Positions 1 through 9,040 of a stretch of DNA of 64,000 nucleotides are shown piece by piece. The stretch spans positions 62,001 through 126,000 of the forward strand of contig NZ_BBYK01000053.1 in the NCBI RefSeq assembly GCF_001570365.1, written 5' to 3'. Every line of letters begins with the position of its first letter. Within the stretch, counting starts at the first letter, position 1. The DNA comes from Microtetraspora fusca. GTDB taxonomy: Bacteria > Actinomycetota > Actinomycetes > Streptosporangiales > Streptosporangiaceae. The position numbers were made by a program, and so were the translations under genes. The notes under the pieces were generated by a model. It ran no database searches and was not told the DNA's origin. It worked only from the letters and a program-made list of their open reading frames with translations.

Positions 1-1
1 C

Positions 2-1384
2 GGGCACGACAGCGGGGGATCGCTCCACCGCGGACTCAAACGACGGCACATGACCATGATCGGGCTCGGCGGCGTCATCAGCGCCGGCCTGTTCGTCAGC
101 AGCGGCAAGGTGATCGCCGACACCGGCCCGGCGGCGCTGGTCGCCTACGCCCTGGGCGGCCTGATCGTCATCCTGGTGATGCGGATGCTCGGCGAGATGG
201 CCGCCGCCCGGCCCTCGGCGGGCTCGTTCGCCGACTACGCCCGCACCGCGCTCGGCCCACGCGCCGGGTTCCTGGTGGGCTGGTGCTACTGGCTGTTTGC
301 GATCGTCGCGGTCGCGTTCGAGGGCGTGGCGGGGGCCAAGCTGCTGCACTCCCTGTCCGGCGGCATCCCGGTGCTGCCGACGGCCGTCGCGCTGCTGGCG
401 GCGCTCACCGCGGCCAATCTGGTCTCGGTGAGGCTGTTCGGCGAGACCGAGTTCTGGCTGGCCTCGACCAAGGTCGTGGTGATCGTGGCGTTCCTCGGCG
501 CCGGGACGCTGTACGTCCTGGGCCTGTGGCCGTCCGACGGCGCCGGCGCCGGCCTCGCCACGCTGACCGAGCACGGCGGGTTCGCCCCCAAGGGCTGGGG
601 CGCGGTCCTCCCCGCCCTCGTCACAGTGCTGTTCTCCTACTTCGGCGCGGAGATCGTCACCATCGCGGCCGCCGAGTCGGCCGAACCCGCCAAGGAGGTC
701 GCGCGGGCCACCCTGCGGGTGGTCTGGCGAGTCCTGATCTTCTATGTCGGCTCGGTGCTGGTCATCCTGGTGGTCGTGCCGTGGAACCGCGTCCCGGCCA
801 ACGGCACCGACAGCCCGTTCGCCACCGCCATCGCCGAGCTCGGCGTCCCTGGCGCGGCGACCCTGATGACCTGGGTCATCCTGGTCGCGGTCGTGTCGGT
901 GATGAACGCCGCGCTGTACGCTGCCTCGCGCGTCCTCTGCGCGATGGCCGCCCGCGGCGACGCCCCGGCCGCGGCGGCCCGGGTGCGCGCGTCCGGAGTC
1001 CCCGCGCCTGCGCTGCTCGGCGGCGCCGTGCTCGCGCTGGTTCTGATGGTCGCCGCTTTCGCGGTCGGCGACGACGCCTTCGACCTGCTGATCAACACGG
1101 CCGGGTTGCTGGTGCTGTTGCTCTACGTCTTCGTGGCGCTCAGCCAGCTGCGGCTGCGCCGCCGCATGGAAACCGAGTCGCCCGAGCTGCTCCGGCTGCG
1201 GATGTGGGGCTTCCCCTGGCTGAGCCGCGTCGTGGTGGCGCTGCTGGTCCTGGCGTTCGCCGCTGTCGCCTCGTCCGCCGAGGCGCTCCCAGTCGTCGGC
1301 GCGGTCTCCGCGGCCGTCGGCGGCACGCTCCTCGCCTACGAGATCAAGTCACGCCACAAGGAGGCCACCGATGCCGTTGCGTAG
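2..1384 (+). CDS. APC-family amino acid permease, 5' end outside the window
   Basis: The frame is open to the window edge and reads a basic cytoplasmic lead before MIGLGGVISAGLF, the first helix of amino-acid/polyamine permeases, so the true start lies upstream and an ATG at 50 is internal. About twelve hydrophobic segments follow, with the family's GGLIV and ESAEPAKEVARAT motifs; the latter is typical of the GABA/aromatic amino-acid (AAT) branch. It should be a proton-coupled importer in the cytoplasmic membrane. The substrate cannot be read from the sequence. A well-placed AAGGAGG lies inside its last codons and serves a start at 1370, so it once headed an operon. Confidence 0.9.
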   Translation, partial: GHDSGGSLHRGLKRRHMTMIGLGGVISAGLFVSSGKVIADTGPAALVAYALGGLIVILVMRMLGEMAAARPSAGSFADYARTALGPRAGFLVGWCYWLFAIVAVAFEGVAGAKLLHSLSGGIPVLPTAVALLAALTAANLVSVRLFGETEFWLASTKVVVIVAFLGAGTLYVLGLWPSDGAGAGLATLTEHGGFAPKGWGAVLPALVTVLFSYFGAEIVTIAAAESAEPAKEVARATLRVVWRVLIFYVGSVLVILVVVPWNRVPANGTDSPFATAIAELGVPGAATLMTWVILVAVVSVMNAALYAASRVLCAMAARGDAPAAAARVRASGVPAPALLGGAVLALVLMVAAFAVGDDAFDLLINTAGLLVLLLYVFVALSQLRLRRRMETESPELLRLRMWGFPWLSRVVVALLVLAFAAVASSAEALPVVGAVSAAVGGTLLAYEIKSRHKEATDAVA

Positions 1385-1393
1385 GACGTCGTA
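1370..1393 (+). pseudogene. Beheaded start of a lost downstream gene
   Basis: An ATG at 1370, about 7 bases after AAGGAGG, overlaps the permease stop in another frame, the usual arrangement for translational coupling. Only seven codons (MPLRRTS) follow before TAA, and transposase-tail sequence on the other strand begins at once. I infer that a coupled gene was cut here by insertion and deletion. Its identity is unknown. Confidence 0.4.
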
Positions 1394-1395
1394 AA

Positions 1396-1560
1396 TCAGC
1401 GGACGAGGCGTCGCCAGCAGATGATCGCTGCGGCGAGGGTCATGAGCGCTTCATGGATGTCGTCGGATTCTGGACGGCGGCGGAGGAGGCGTTCACCGAC
1501 GGCGGGCCACACGCGTCGATAGAGGAGGTGGCGCGGCGCGCGCGCGTGGCGGTCGTCGTG
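1396..1560 (-). pseudogene. C-terminal tail of an IS5-family transposase
   Basis: The minus strand reads to a TGA at 1398-1396 and ends in DDIHEALMTLAAAIICWRRL. This matches the usual end of IS5-family (IS427-like) DDE transposases of actinomycetes, where the segment [AD]DIHEAFL..L...I.WR is conserved. About 55 codons are recognisable; the catalytic domain is absent and no inverted repeats were found. It abuts the broken coupled gene after the permease, so this element or its excision probably caused the damage. Family assignment is from memory of the motif. Confidence 0.6.
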
Positions 1561-1659
1561 CGTCGAGATCGCCTGTTGGCGGCTTGTCCGGAGCCTGCGG
1601 CGTGGAGGGGCGGGTCGAATGCGTGCTGCGCCCGGTTGCCGAGATCTGGAAATACGTAC

Positions 1660-1674
1660 TAATCTCTAGGATTA
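1660..1674. promoter_or_regulatory. Candidate MarR operator
   Basis: TAATC-TCTAG-GATTA is a perfect 5-bp inverted repeat three bases before the MarR ATG, in an unusually A/T-rich stretch. Position and symmetry fit autorepression by the downstream MarR protein. Confidence 0.5.
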
Positions 1675-1676
1675 CT

Positions 1677-2234
1677 ATGAATGAGGTAAATATCTACCGG
1701 CGTGACCCGGACGGCACCCTCTACGACCCCCGGGCCAGGGCCGCTATGGCGCAGTTCATCGGCGGCGACGGGGACCTGCTCGCCCTCGAGGCGAGCGCCG
1801 CCGTCCGCACCGCGTATCACGCCGTCGAGCGGATGCGCGCCCACGGCTCGGAGGGCAGAGGGGTCAGCGCGGGCGCTCTCGACGTGCTGATCCGGCTCAG
1901 CGGCAGTGACCAGGGGATCAGCATCGGCGAACTCGCCCGCGCCGGCGGGGTCAGCTCACGGAACGTCACCGGCTTGGTGGACACCTTGGAGCGCGACGGG
2001 CTGGTCCGCCGGGTCCCGGACCCGAAGGATCGCCGTTCGGTCCTCGCCGAGATCACGCCCGCCGGGCAGGCGTGGATCGACGCCTTCCGCAAGCCGTCGC
2101 AGCTCGCCATGCGGGCGATGTTCCACGGGTTCACGCCCGAAGAGCTGGTCGTCTTCCGCGATCTGTGCCTGCGGATGGCCGCCAACCAGCAGCGCCTCGC
2201 CGACCACCTTCGCCAGAACGGAACCCAGTCATGA
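1677..2234 (+). CDS. MarR-family transcriptional regulator
   Basis: 185 residues with a winged helix-turn-helix: the ISIGELARAGGVSSRNVTGL recognition region is followed by the wing VRRVPDPKDRRSVL, the MarR signature D..DRR. ATG 1677 was chosen because it follows the A/T-rich operator-like dyad and because the frame upstream runs through the transposase-tail region. The stop overlaps the next gene's start (ATGA), so the two are translationally coupled. It probably binds a small phenolic or similar ligand and represses its own operon; the ligand is unknown. Confidence 0.88.
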   Translation: MNEVNIYRRDPDGTLYDPRARAAMAQFIGGDGDLLALEASAAVRTAYHAVERMRAHGSEGRGVSAGALDVLIRLSGSDQGISIGELARAGGVSSRNVTGLVDTLERDGLVRRVPDPKDRRSVLAEITPAGQAWIDAFRKPSQLAMRAMFHGFTPEELVVFRDLCLRMAANQQRLADHLRQNGTQS

Positions 2235-2611
2235 CTCTGACCGCTCAGGAACAGACCCGCCATGCCGTACGCGGCTATCACGAGGCCCGCTTCCGCGGGG
2301 ATGCGGCCGGGGCCGCGGCGCACCTCGGGGAGCCGTTCCACTTCCAGAGCCCGTTCATCAGCTCGGACGACCGGACGGGACACCTGGCGACGTTGCCGGG
2401 ATTCGTGTCGATCGTGACCGGGGTCGATCTCATCAGTGAGCTGTACGGCGAAGCCGAGGCGACTCTCGTGTACGACGTGCACACCACCACACCGGCCGGT
2501 ACGCAGCGCACGGCCGAGCACTTCCGCCTGGAGAACGGCAAGATCGCCTCGATCATGCTGGTGTTCGACGCCTCGCCCTGGCAGTCGATGAAGGCCCACA
2601 TCGAGCCGTGA
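2231..2611 (+). CDS. SnoaL/NTF2-like small protein
   Basis: 126 residues with the cone-shaped NTF2 pattern: an N-terminal helix (VRGYHEARFRGDAAGAAAHL), then beta strands ending in AEHFRLENGKIASIMLVFD, the usual SnoaL-like last strands. Such proteins bind or isomerise small hydrophobic molecules, and no catalytic residue can be assigned here. It overlaps the MarR gene by 4 bases and is almost certainly co-transcribed with it, so it may handle the regulator's ligand. Confidence 0.8.
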   Translation: MTLTAQEQTRHAVRGYHEARFRGDAAGAAAHLGEPFHFQSPFISSDDRTGHLATLPGFVSIVTGVDLISELYGEAEATLVYDVHTTTPAGTQRTAEHFRLENGKIASIMLVFDASPWQSMKAHIEP

Positions 2612-2829
2612 AGTAACGGGGGCGCTCGTCGCGCGCGGAGCCACTGCCGGCCACGGTCATCGCGTCGGACCTGGACGCCGGAGCCGGGTGCGGCCGCCGC
2701 GAGCCCGGGCCGTATTATCGGCGGCTCGGACATCCGATGATCCCGCATCCGCGGGACGCCGCGGACGGGACGGTCGCCCCTTCGGCGCGTGACGCCCGGC
2801 GAGCGGCACGAGCAGGAGGGGGACGATCG

Positions 2830-4239
2830 GTGCGATCGGGCTGGACGCTCGCCGTGCTCCTGTCGGCCTGGTTCATGGCCCAGTTCGACTTCTTCGTGGT
2901 GAACGTGGCCGCTCCCTCCATCGAGCGTGAGCTGCAGGCGGGGCCCGCCGCGCTGGAGCTGATCGTGGGCGGGTACGCCTTCACGTACGCCGCCGGCATG
3001 ATCACCGGCGGCCGACTCGGCGACCGGTACGGCTACCGGCGGATGTTCGTCTGGGGCGTGGTCGCGTTCACGGTGGCGTCCGTCCTGTGCGGCGTCGCGG
3101 CCACCTCCGCCCAGCTCGTGGCCGCGCGGTTGCTGCAGGGGTTGGCGGGCGCCGCGATGGTGCCGCAGGTGCTCGCCATGATCTCCGTCGTCTTCCCGCC
3201 GCACGAGCGGGCCCGCGCCATCGGCTGGTACGGCGCGGCCGGCGGCCTCGGCTCCATCGCCGGACAGGTGCTCGGCGGCCTGCTGCTGACGGCCGATGTG
3301 TTCGGTCTGGGCTGGCGGATCGTCTTCCTGGTCAACCTGCCGATCGGCCTGGTCGTCGTGCCGCTCGCCGCGCGGCTGCTCCCCAGGGCCGAGACCGCTG
3401 ATCCGGCCAGGCTCGACCTGCTCGGCGCCGCCGGGCTCGCCACCGGCCTGGCCCTGCTGCTCGTGCCCCTCGGCCTCGGCAACAGCGCGGGCTGGCCCGC
3501 CTGGACGTGGATCTGCATCGCTTCGAGCGTCCCGGTGCTCGCGCTGAGCGGGCGTTGGCAGTACGTGCTCGGGGCGCGCGGCGGCCGTCCGGTGCTGGAC
3601 CTGGCCCTGCTGAAGGTCCACTCCTACCTGGCCGGCGTCGGGGCGATCACCGCGTTCATGGCCTACTTCGCGTCGTTCATGTTCACGCTGACGCTGCTGC
3701 TCCAGGGTGGACTCGGCCTGAACGCGCTCCAGGCGGGGCTTGCGTTCGCGCCGATGGGCGTGGCCTTCTCGGTCACGTCGCTGCTGGGGAGGCGGCTGGT
3801 GCGACGGTACGGGCTGATCGTCGTCGTCTGCGGCGGGGCCGTCACGGCGCTCGGACTCGCGCTGCTCGTCGCCGGGGCCGGGCTCGGCCTGCCGTACGTG
3901 ATGGTCGCGCTCACCTGCGTGGGCCTGGGCAACGGCCTGGTCCTGCCGCAGCTCATCGGCGCCGCGCTGGTCGAGGTGGCGTCGCACCAGGCGGGCATCG
4001 GGTCGGGGTTCCTGACCACGATGCAGCAGTTCGCCGGGTCCGGCGGCGTGGCCGTGATCGGAGCGGTCTTCTTCGCGGTAGGGGAGGGCGGGCGGCAGGT
4101 CCAGGCGATGCGCTGGTCGGCCGCGATCGACCTGGGGTTGATCCTGCTGGTGATCGCGATGGTCGCGTACGCCGGGCGCCGGGCCGCCCGGATCGCGCGC
4201 CGGGCGCCCTCCACCGCGGCCGCGACCCGCGGCGCCTGA
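2830..4239 (+). CDS. MFS drug exporter, DHA2 (14-helix) type
   Basis: About 470 residues with fourteen hydrophobic segments. Motif A reads GGRLGDRYGYRR, and motif C-like glycine-rich helices follow, as in EmrB/QacA drug:proton antiporters. The opening MAQFDFFVVNVAAPSI is the DHA2 helix-1 signature (D in a membrane segment). GTG 2830 is preferred because AGGAGGGGG lies about 10 bases upstream; an in-frame ATG at 2737 has no ribosome site. It follows the MarR/SnoaL pair on the same strand, 218 bases away, so shared control is possible but not shown. The substrate is unknown. Confidence 0.85.
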   Translation: MRSGWTLAVLLSAWFMAQFDFFVVNVAAPSIERELQAGPAALELIVGGYAFTYAAGMITGGRLGDRYGYRRMFVWGVVAFTVASVLCGVAATSAQLVAARLLQGLAGAAMVPQVLAMISVVFPPHERARAIGWYGAAGGLGSIAGQVLGGLLLTADVFGLGWRIVFLVNLPIGLVVVPLAARLLPRAETADPARLDLLGAAGLATGLALLLVPLGLGNSAGWPAWTWICIASSVPVLALSGRWQYVLGARGGRPVLDLALLKVHSYLAGVGAITAFMAYFASFMFTLTLLLQGGLGLNALQAGLAFAPMGVAFSVTSLLGRRLVRRYGLIVVVCGGAVTALGLALLVAGAGLGLPYVMVALTCVGLGNGLVLPQLIGAALVEVASHQAGIGSGFLTTMQQFAGSGGVAVIGAVFFAVGEGGRQVQAMRWSAAIDLGLILLVIAMVAYAGRRAARIARRAPSTAAATRGA

Positions 4240-4299
4240 CGTCGGCTCGACCGGGTCACCCAGTTCCAGGAGAACGACGCCCGGAACGGCCGGCGAGTG

Positions 4300-4950
4300 T
4301 CAGGGCACCAGCGCGGCGAGCGTCCCCCACGTCGCCGCCGCGCCGGCCGCCGCCCCGGCGACCGCCTGCGCCGCCGTGTGATCGCCGAGCCGTACCCGCC
4401 CCCACGCGATGACCGCGACCAGGAGCCCGCCCACGAGATATACCGGCAGGGCCGGCCAGATATGGGCGAGGAACACCACGCTGCCGGAGGCCACCGCCGT
4501 GTGGAAGGAGATCTTCCACCAGTGGGTGACCGGACCCACGATCGCGAGCGTCGCGAGCATCGCCGCGACGGCGGCCACCATCACCCGCGGCGCGCCCAGG
4601 GCGGCGAGCAACAGCAGGGTGACGACCACCAGAGCGACGATCACGCCGATCAGCCATGGCCGCTGCTTCCGGTCGCCGATGTGCCGGTCCGTGAACCGGC
4701 CCGACCGTACGCCCGCCCAGATCACCACGGCGGGGATGCCTCCGCACAGGCCGGAGGCGACCGCGCCCCATGCGACGCCCGCCCAGCCGTTCGTCGTGGC
4801 ACCCACGACGAGCGGCAGCCCGATCACCAGAGGGGCGGGCGCGAACACCTCCGTCACCGCGCGCGCCGCGACCCGGCCCTGCCTCATCCGGCGTGCTCGG
4901 CGAGCAGTCCATCGGGTTCCTGTGGCTTCATCCGTCCCCCTCACCGTCAC
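4300..4950 (-). CDS. PAP2-like membrane phosphatase
   Basis: 216 residues, basic N-terminus, six hydrophobic segments. The C-terminal half carries weak forms of the PAP2 phosphatase motifs: SFHTA where the family has PSGH, and WGRVRLGDHTAAQAVAG where it has SR.....H. The second histidine signature is good and the first is degenerate, so lipid-phosphate hydrolysis is likely but not certain. GTG 4950 has a close AGGA. Convergent with the upstream MFS gene. Confidence 0.7.
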   Translation of the reverse strand: MTVRGTDEATGTRWTARRARRMRQGRVAARAVTEVFAPAPLVIGLPLVVGATTNGWAGVAWGAVASGLCGGIPAVVIWAGVRSGRFTDRHIGDRKQRPWLIGVIVALVVVTLLLLAALGAPRVMVAAVAAMLATLAIVGPVTHWWKISFHTAVASGSVVFLAHIWPALPVYLVGGLLVAVIAWGRVRLGDHTAAQAVAGAAAGAAATWGTLAALVP

Positions 4951-5074
4951 GCGTCCTATCGATCTTCCTGCGGCACCTTATTACGGGGGTCGGCTGGAAT
5001 GCGTGGGAAAGGGACAGCGGCTTCGGTCGGGTGGCGGAGGTGGTCACTTCGCCACCCGACCGGCCTCCTCGCAC

Positions 5075-5269
5075 CTACTCGATCAGCTCGATGGCGGCCG
5101 CGGGGCAGACGGCGGCGGCCTCACGGACGGCGGCGTGCCGGTCCGCGCCGGGCTCGGGGTCGAGCAGGACGACGATGCCGTCGTCGTCGCGCTGGTCGAA
5201 CACCTCCGGCGCGAGCAGTACGCACTGGCCGGCGCCGCAGCACTTGTCTTCGTCGACGGTGACCTTCAC
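5075..5269 (-). CDS. [3Fe-4S]-type ferredoxin of a cytochrome P450 system
   Basis: 64 residues: KVTVDEDKCCGAGQC, then a C-terminal VCPAAAIE. The C-x5-C plus C-P spacing is that of the small single-cluster ferredoxins encoded directly after actinomycete P450 genes, whose role is electron transfer to the haem. GTG 5269 has AGAGGAA upstream. The preceding minus-strand sequence ends in a P450-like C-terminus (5311-5365), so the pair was intact before a Tn3 fragment replaced most of the P450 gene. The ferredoxin is now without its partner. Confidence 0.88.
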   Translation of the reverse strand: MKVTVDEDKCCGAGQCVLLAPEVFDQRDDDGIVVLLDPEPGADRHAAVREAAAVCPAAAIELIE

Positions 5270-5310
5270 CGCGGGTTCCTCTCTGTCCGGACGGGTAGGG
5301 CGGCGCCGGC

Positions 5311-5365
5311 TCACCAGCGGACCGGGACGGTGCGCAGGCCGCCGACGGCCAGCCCCTCCACCCGC
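5311..5365 (-). pseudogene. Last codons of a cytochrome P450 gene
   Basis: The minus strand encodes RVEGLAVGGLRTVPVRW followed by TGA at 5313-5311. Actinomycete P450s commonly end in ...GL..LPVRW, and a ferredoxin start follows 42 bases later, the standard P450-ferredoxin order. Everything before about 5365 is transposase sequence in the opposite orientation. The haem-binding cysteine region is gone, so this is only a scar. Confidence 0.6.
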
Positions 5366-8170
5366 TCCGTCGCGGAGCGGCTGGGCGTGTCGCCGGCGGC
5401 GTTGTCGTTGTACGGGCAACGTGCGCAGACCCGCTCGGACCATCTGGCGCAGGCCGCCGAGTACCTGGAGTGGAAGACCGCCCCGGCGGGTGGTCAGGCG
5501 ATGAAGGAGCTGGAGCAGTTCCTGCTGGATCGGGCGATGGAGCACGACTCGCCGACGCTGCTGTTCAACCTGGCGCGCGAGTATCTGATGGCGGCCAAGG
5601 TGATCCGGCCCGGCGCGCTGGTCCTCGCCAAGATGGTCGGCACGGCCCGCAAGGGCGCCTCCGATCTGACCTCGCAATTGGTGGGGCACCTGCTGACGGA
5701 GGAGGTCCGCGCCGACCTGGAGCGGATGCTGCTGGTGGATGCGGGGCTGGGGATGACCCGACTGGAGTGGCTGGTCAGCCCGGCCCGGGATGCCTCGGCG
5801 ACCTCGGTGAAGACCGCGATCGACAAGCTGACCTGGCTGCGCGCGATCGACGCCCACCAGATGGATGTGTCGGTGCTGCCGAACGAACGACGCCGGTTCC
5901 TGGCCCAGGTCGCGCGCCGCTCGACGAACCAGGGCCTGGAGCGGCGCAAGGAGCGCAAGTTCCCGATCCTGCTGGCGTTCGTGGCCCAAGCCGCCATCGA
6001 CCAGCTCGATGAGGTGGTGGCCCTGTTCGACCAGGCCGTCTCGGCGCGGGAGTCACGGGCGAAGTCCAAGACGGACGAGGCGCTGATCGAGCGGGCCAAG
6101 AAGGGCGAGACACGGCAGCTGCTGATGGAGGAGATCCTGCCCGCGCTGGCCGACCCGTCGATCCCCGACGATGAGGTGGGCGGGATGCTGCGCGAGCGGA
6201 TCGGCATGCAGCGACTGCGGGAGATCACCTCCGATGCGTGGAAGCCGCTGCCCAGGGATCACGGTCGGCTGTCGGAGCTGGAGCCCTCCTACACCTACCT
6301 GCGTCAGTTCACCCCGATCGTGCTGGCCGCGATCGACTTCCAGGGCGGGCCGGGCACGGGCGAGCTGATGGAGGCGGTGGCCCTGTTGAAGGAGCTGAAC
6401 CGGACCAGTGGCCGCAAGGTGCCCGCGGGCGCGCCGACCGGCTTCGTGCCCGCAAAGTACGCCGACTACCTCGACAAGGCCCGCAAGTCCGGCGAGGACA
6501 CCGCCTACCGGCATTACTGGGAGCTCTGCGTGATCTTGTGCCTGCGCGACGGGCTGCGCAGCGGGGATGTGTTCGTGCCCGGCTCGCGCCGCTACGCCGA
6601 CCCGGCCACCTACCTGTACACCCCCGAGCAGTGGACGCCCAAGCAGGCCGAGTACTGCCGCCTGGTGGGCAAACCCGCCAACGCGACCGACGCGCTGGAG
6701 CAGGGCAAGCAGGAGCTGCACGCCGCCCTGGCGGAGCTGGAGCAGACGCTGGCCGGCGCCTCATCCGACGACGCCGGCACGGTCCGGCTGGATGAGGAGG
6801 CGCATCTGGTGGTACCGCCGCTGTCGGCCGAGGACGTGCCGGCAGAGGCCAAGCAGCTGAGGGACGAGCTGGCCGCGATGCTGCCGTTCGCGCCGATCGC
6901 CTCGCTGCTGATCGAGCTGGACGCCCGCACCGGCTTCCTGGACTGCTTCACCCACGCCGGCGGGCGCAAGCTGGCCACATCGGCGGAGACCAAGCGCAAC
7001 ATCCTCGCTGTGCTGATCGCGATGGCCACGAACCTGGGCCTGGCACGGATGTCGGAGGCATGTGGGGTGTCGTATGACGTGCTGGCCTGGACGATGGAGT
7101 GGTACGTGCGGGAGGAGACGCTGCGCGAGGCCAACACGGTCATCGTCGATCACCACTACCAGTTGGAGCTGGCCAAGGTGTTCGGCGGCGGCACCATGAG
7201 CTCATCCGACGGCCAGCGTTTCCCGGTCCGGGGTAAGACTCTGACCGGCCGGAACATGGTCATCCACGGCGGTCAGGTGCTGTCGACCTACACCCACGTC
7301 TCGGATCAGTGGTCCACCTACGGCACGAAGATCATCGTACCGACGGCGCGGGAGGCGCACTTCGTCCTGGACGACTTCCTCGGCAACGCGACCGACCTGC
7401 CGATCGTCGAGCACGCGACCGATACACACGGCGCCACGCTGATCAACTTTGCACTGTTCGACCTGGTCGGCAAGGCCCTCACCCCGCGGATGCGGGACCT
7501 GACCCGGGTCACCCTGGTGCGCGACGACACCCCGACCGAGATCGCCAAGCGCTACCCGCATGCCGGGCCGCTGCTGGGCGCGCGCTGGAATGAGGACCTG
7601 GTGGCCGACTGCTGGCCGGACCTGCTGCGGATGGCCGGTTCGTTGAAGTACGGCCAGGCCACCGCGTCGCTGATCGTCGGCAAGTGGTCGGCCGCCTCCC
7701 GGCAGAACACCCTGGCCGCCGCCCTGAAGGAGTGGGGAATGCTGCGCAGGACCGTCCACCTCGCCAAATACCTGTCGGACCCGGCCTTCAGGAGGAAGAT
7801 CTCGCGGCAACTGAACAAGGGCGAGAGCCTGCACGCGCTGCGACGCGACCTGCACTATGCCCAGCAGGGCACCATCACCCGCCCGCACCTGGAACAGCAG
7901 ACCGAGCAGGCGTGGTGCCTGACCGTCTTGACCAACTCCGTGGTCGCCTGGACGACCGAATATTATTCTCGGGCGGTGCTGGAGTTGCGCTCGCAGGGCC
8001 GGGACGTGCCGGACGAGATCCTGTCGCACATCTCGCCCGGCCACAGCGACAACATCAACTTCTTCGGCGTCATCAACGTCGACGTCGAGGCGGAACTGGC
8101 CAAGCTCGACACCAGCGGATGGCGGCCGCTGCGGCCCGCGCAACTGCGCGAGATGGGGCTGACGCCCTGA
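5361..8170 (+). pseudogene. tnpA: Tn3-family transposase (TnpA), N-terminally truncated
   Basis: About 935 residues match Tn3-family TnpA from the VAERLGVSPAALSLYGQRAQ segment (about residue 80 of complete proteins) to the C-terminus. The DDE triad is present: D in SSDGQRFPV (codon 7208), D in ATDTHGA (codon 7421) and E in ALKEWG (codon 7730). The roughly 80-residue DNA-binding N-terminus is missing and the frame runs on upstream into unrelated sequence, so no proper start exists and the protein is probably inactive. A Tn3 N-terminus is found alone at 14039-14080 on the other strand. No 38-bp terminal repeat was recognised. Confidence 0.85.
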
Positions 8171-8219
8171 TCGGCCCTGCGCCGCGCTCCATGCAGGGGG
8201 ATGGCACAGGCGGTTGATC

Positions 8220-8258
8220 TTAGGGGGTGGCCTGCGCCGGGCGCGGGCCACCCCCTAA
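8220..8258. terminator. Bidirectional hairpin terminator
   Basis: A perfect 13-bp inverted repeat (TTAGGGGGTGGCC at 8220, GGCCACCCCCTAA to 8258) continues inward as GCGCC/GGCGC. It lies between the convergent transposase and CGNR genes, with A/T at the stem base for both directions. Confidence 0.7.
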
Positions 8259-8367
8259 CGCTTGCGGCCCGGTCCGGGTGAGCGGCCTGGCCAAGCCGTA
8301 CGTGCTGGACGACGCCACGGCGGCGCGGGTGAAGACCGTGTTCTCCCAGACGGCCGCCGACAACGAG

Positions 8368-8973
8368 CTACTCGCCAGGCCCGGCCTGGCGGGCGCGCAG
8401 GGCGCGGAGCTTGTGGCGGTTGCCGCAGCGTTCCATCGCGCACCAGCGGCGGGCGCCGGGGCGGGAGGTGTCGACGAACACCAACGGGCAGTTGTCGCTG
8501 GCACACTCGCGGATGCGTTCGGCGAGCGGCCCGGACAGCAGTTCGATCATCTCCCGTGCCAGGGTCGACAGCGCTTGCGTGGCCCGCACTGGCGGCGCCC
8601 ATCCGGCGGTGGTGCCGTCGGCGGCCAGTTCGGGGATCAGTGGCGCCGCGGTCGCGGCCCGGTTGATGATCGCGATCGCTTCGGCGGGCATGGGGCGGCG
8701 CGCCGCCCGGGCGTGGGCCGCGTCCCAGATCGCCTGGCGCAGGGCCTTGGCCGTAGTCAGCTCGCGGGCGGTCACGGTGGCCGTCATGACTGTCACTAGT
8801 GGCGGCTGGGCCAGCCACTCAGCGAGGTCGGCAGGCTCGTGGAGGGTCTCGAATATCGCGTATTGGCCCTCGCCGCCCGTGTGGGCGAAGTCGAGGCAGA
8901 CGGCGCCGGCGTCGAACCGGAACGACCCGCCCTTGGGGTCGTGCAGCACCCGTCCGGTTGCGTTCACTCGCAT
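8368..8973 (-). CDS. CGNR zinc-finger regulator with ABATE domain
   Basis: 201 residues. The N-terminal ABATE-type region (FDAGAVCLDFAHT...) is followed by a C-terminal zinc finger: CASDNC, then W-C-A-M-E-R-C-G-N-R, the CGNR signature. These proteins are presumed stress-responsive transcription factors with the finger as DNA-binding part. It is divergent from a RidA-like gene, and two nearly identical dyads lie in the shared 67-base spacer, one touching its own ATG. That fits autoregulation and control of the neighbour. Confidence 0.88.
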   Translation of the reverse strand: MRVNATGRVLHDPKGGSFRFDAGAVCLDFAHTGGEGQYAIFETLHEPADLAEWLAQPPLVTVMTATVTARELTTAKALRQAIWDAAHARAARRPMPAEAIAIINRAATAAPLIPELAADGTTAGWAPPVRATQALSTLAREMIELLSGPLAERIRECASDNCPLVFVDTSRPGARRWCAMERCGNRHKLRALRARQAGPGE

Positions 8974-9020
8974 GACACCACTATAACTGGTGTCACAACG
9001 AAACCTCTATAACTGGTTTC
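8973..9020. promoter_or_regulatory. Two tandem operators between CGNR and RidA genes
   Basis: TGACACCA-CTATAAC-TGGTGTCA (8973-8995) is a perfect dyad with 8-bp arms. A second copy, CGAAACCT-CTATAAC-TGGTTTCA (8999-9021), shares the centre and most arm positions. The centres are 26 bp apart. CTATAAC may also supply a -10 element. Confidence 0.65.
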
Positions 9021-9040
9021 AGCATCTAAGGGGGAAGTAC

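Noticed and set aside
2278-3987. Long minus-strand frame antisense to the first MFS exporter
   Set aside because: Its translation is Glu/Arg/His/Gln-rich, the usual shadow of a GC3-biased membrane-protein gene.
4409-5360. Long N-terminal extension of the transposase frame
   Set aside because: It overlaps the PAP2 and ferredoxin genes in antisense and has no TnpA similarity before 5361.
8276-8373. Coding-like plus-strand stretch (SGLAKPYVLDDATAARVKTV)
   Set aside because: It has plausible composition, but no start, no recognised family and an overlap with the CGNR 3' end; too weak to list as a gene.
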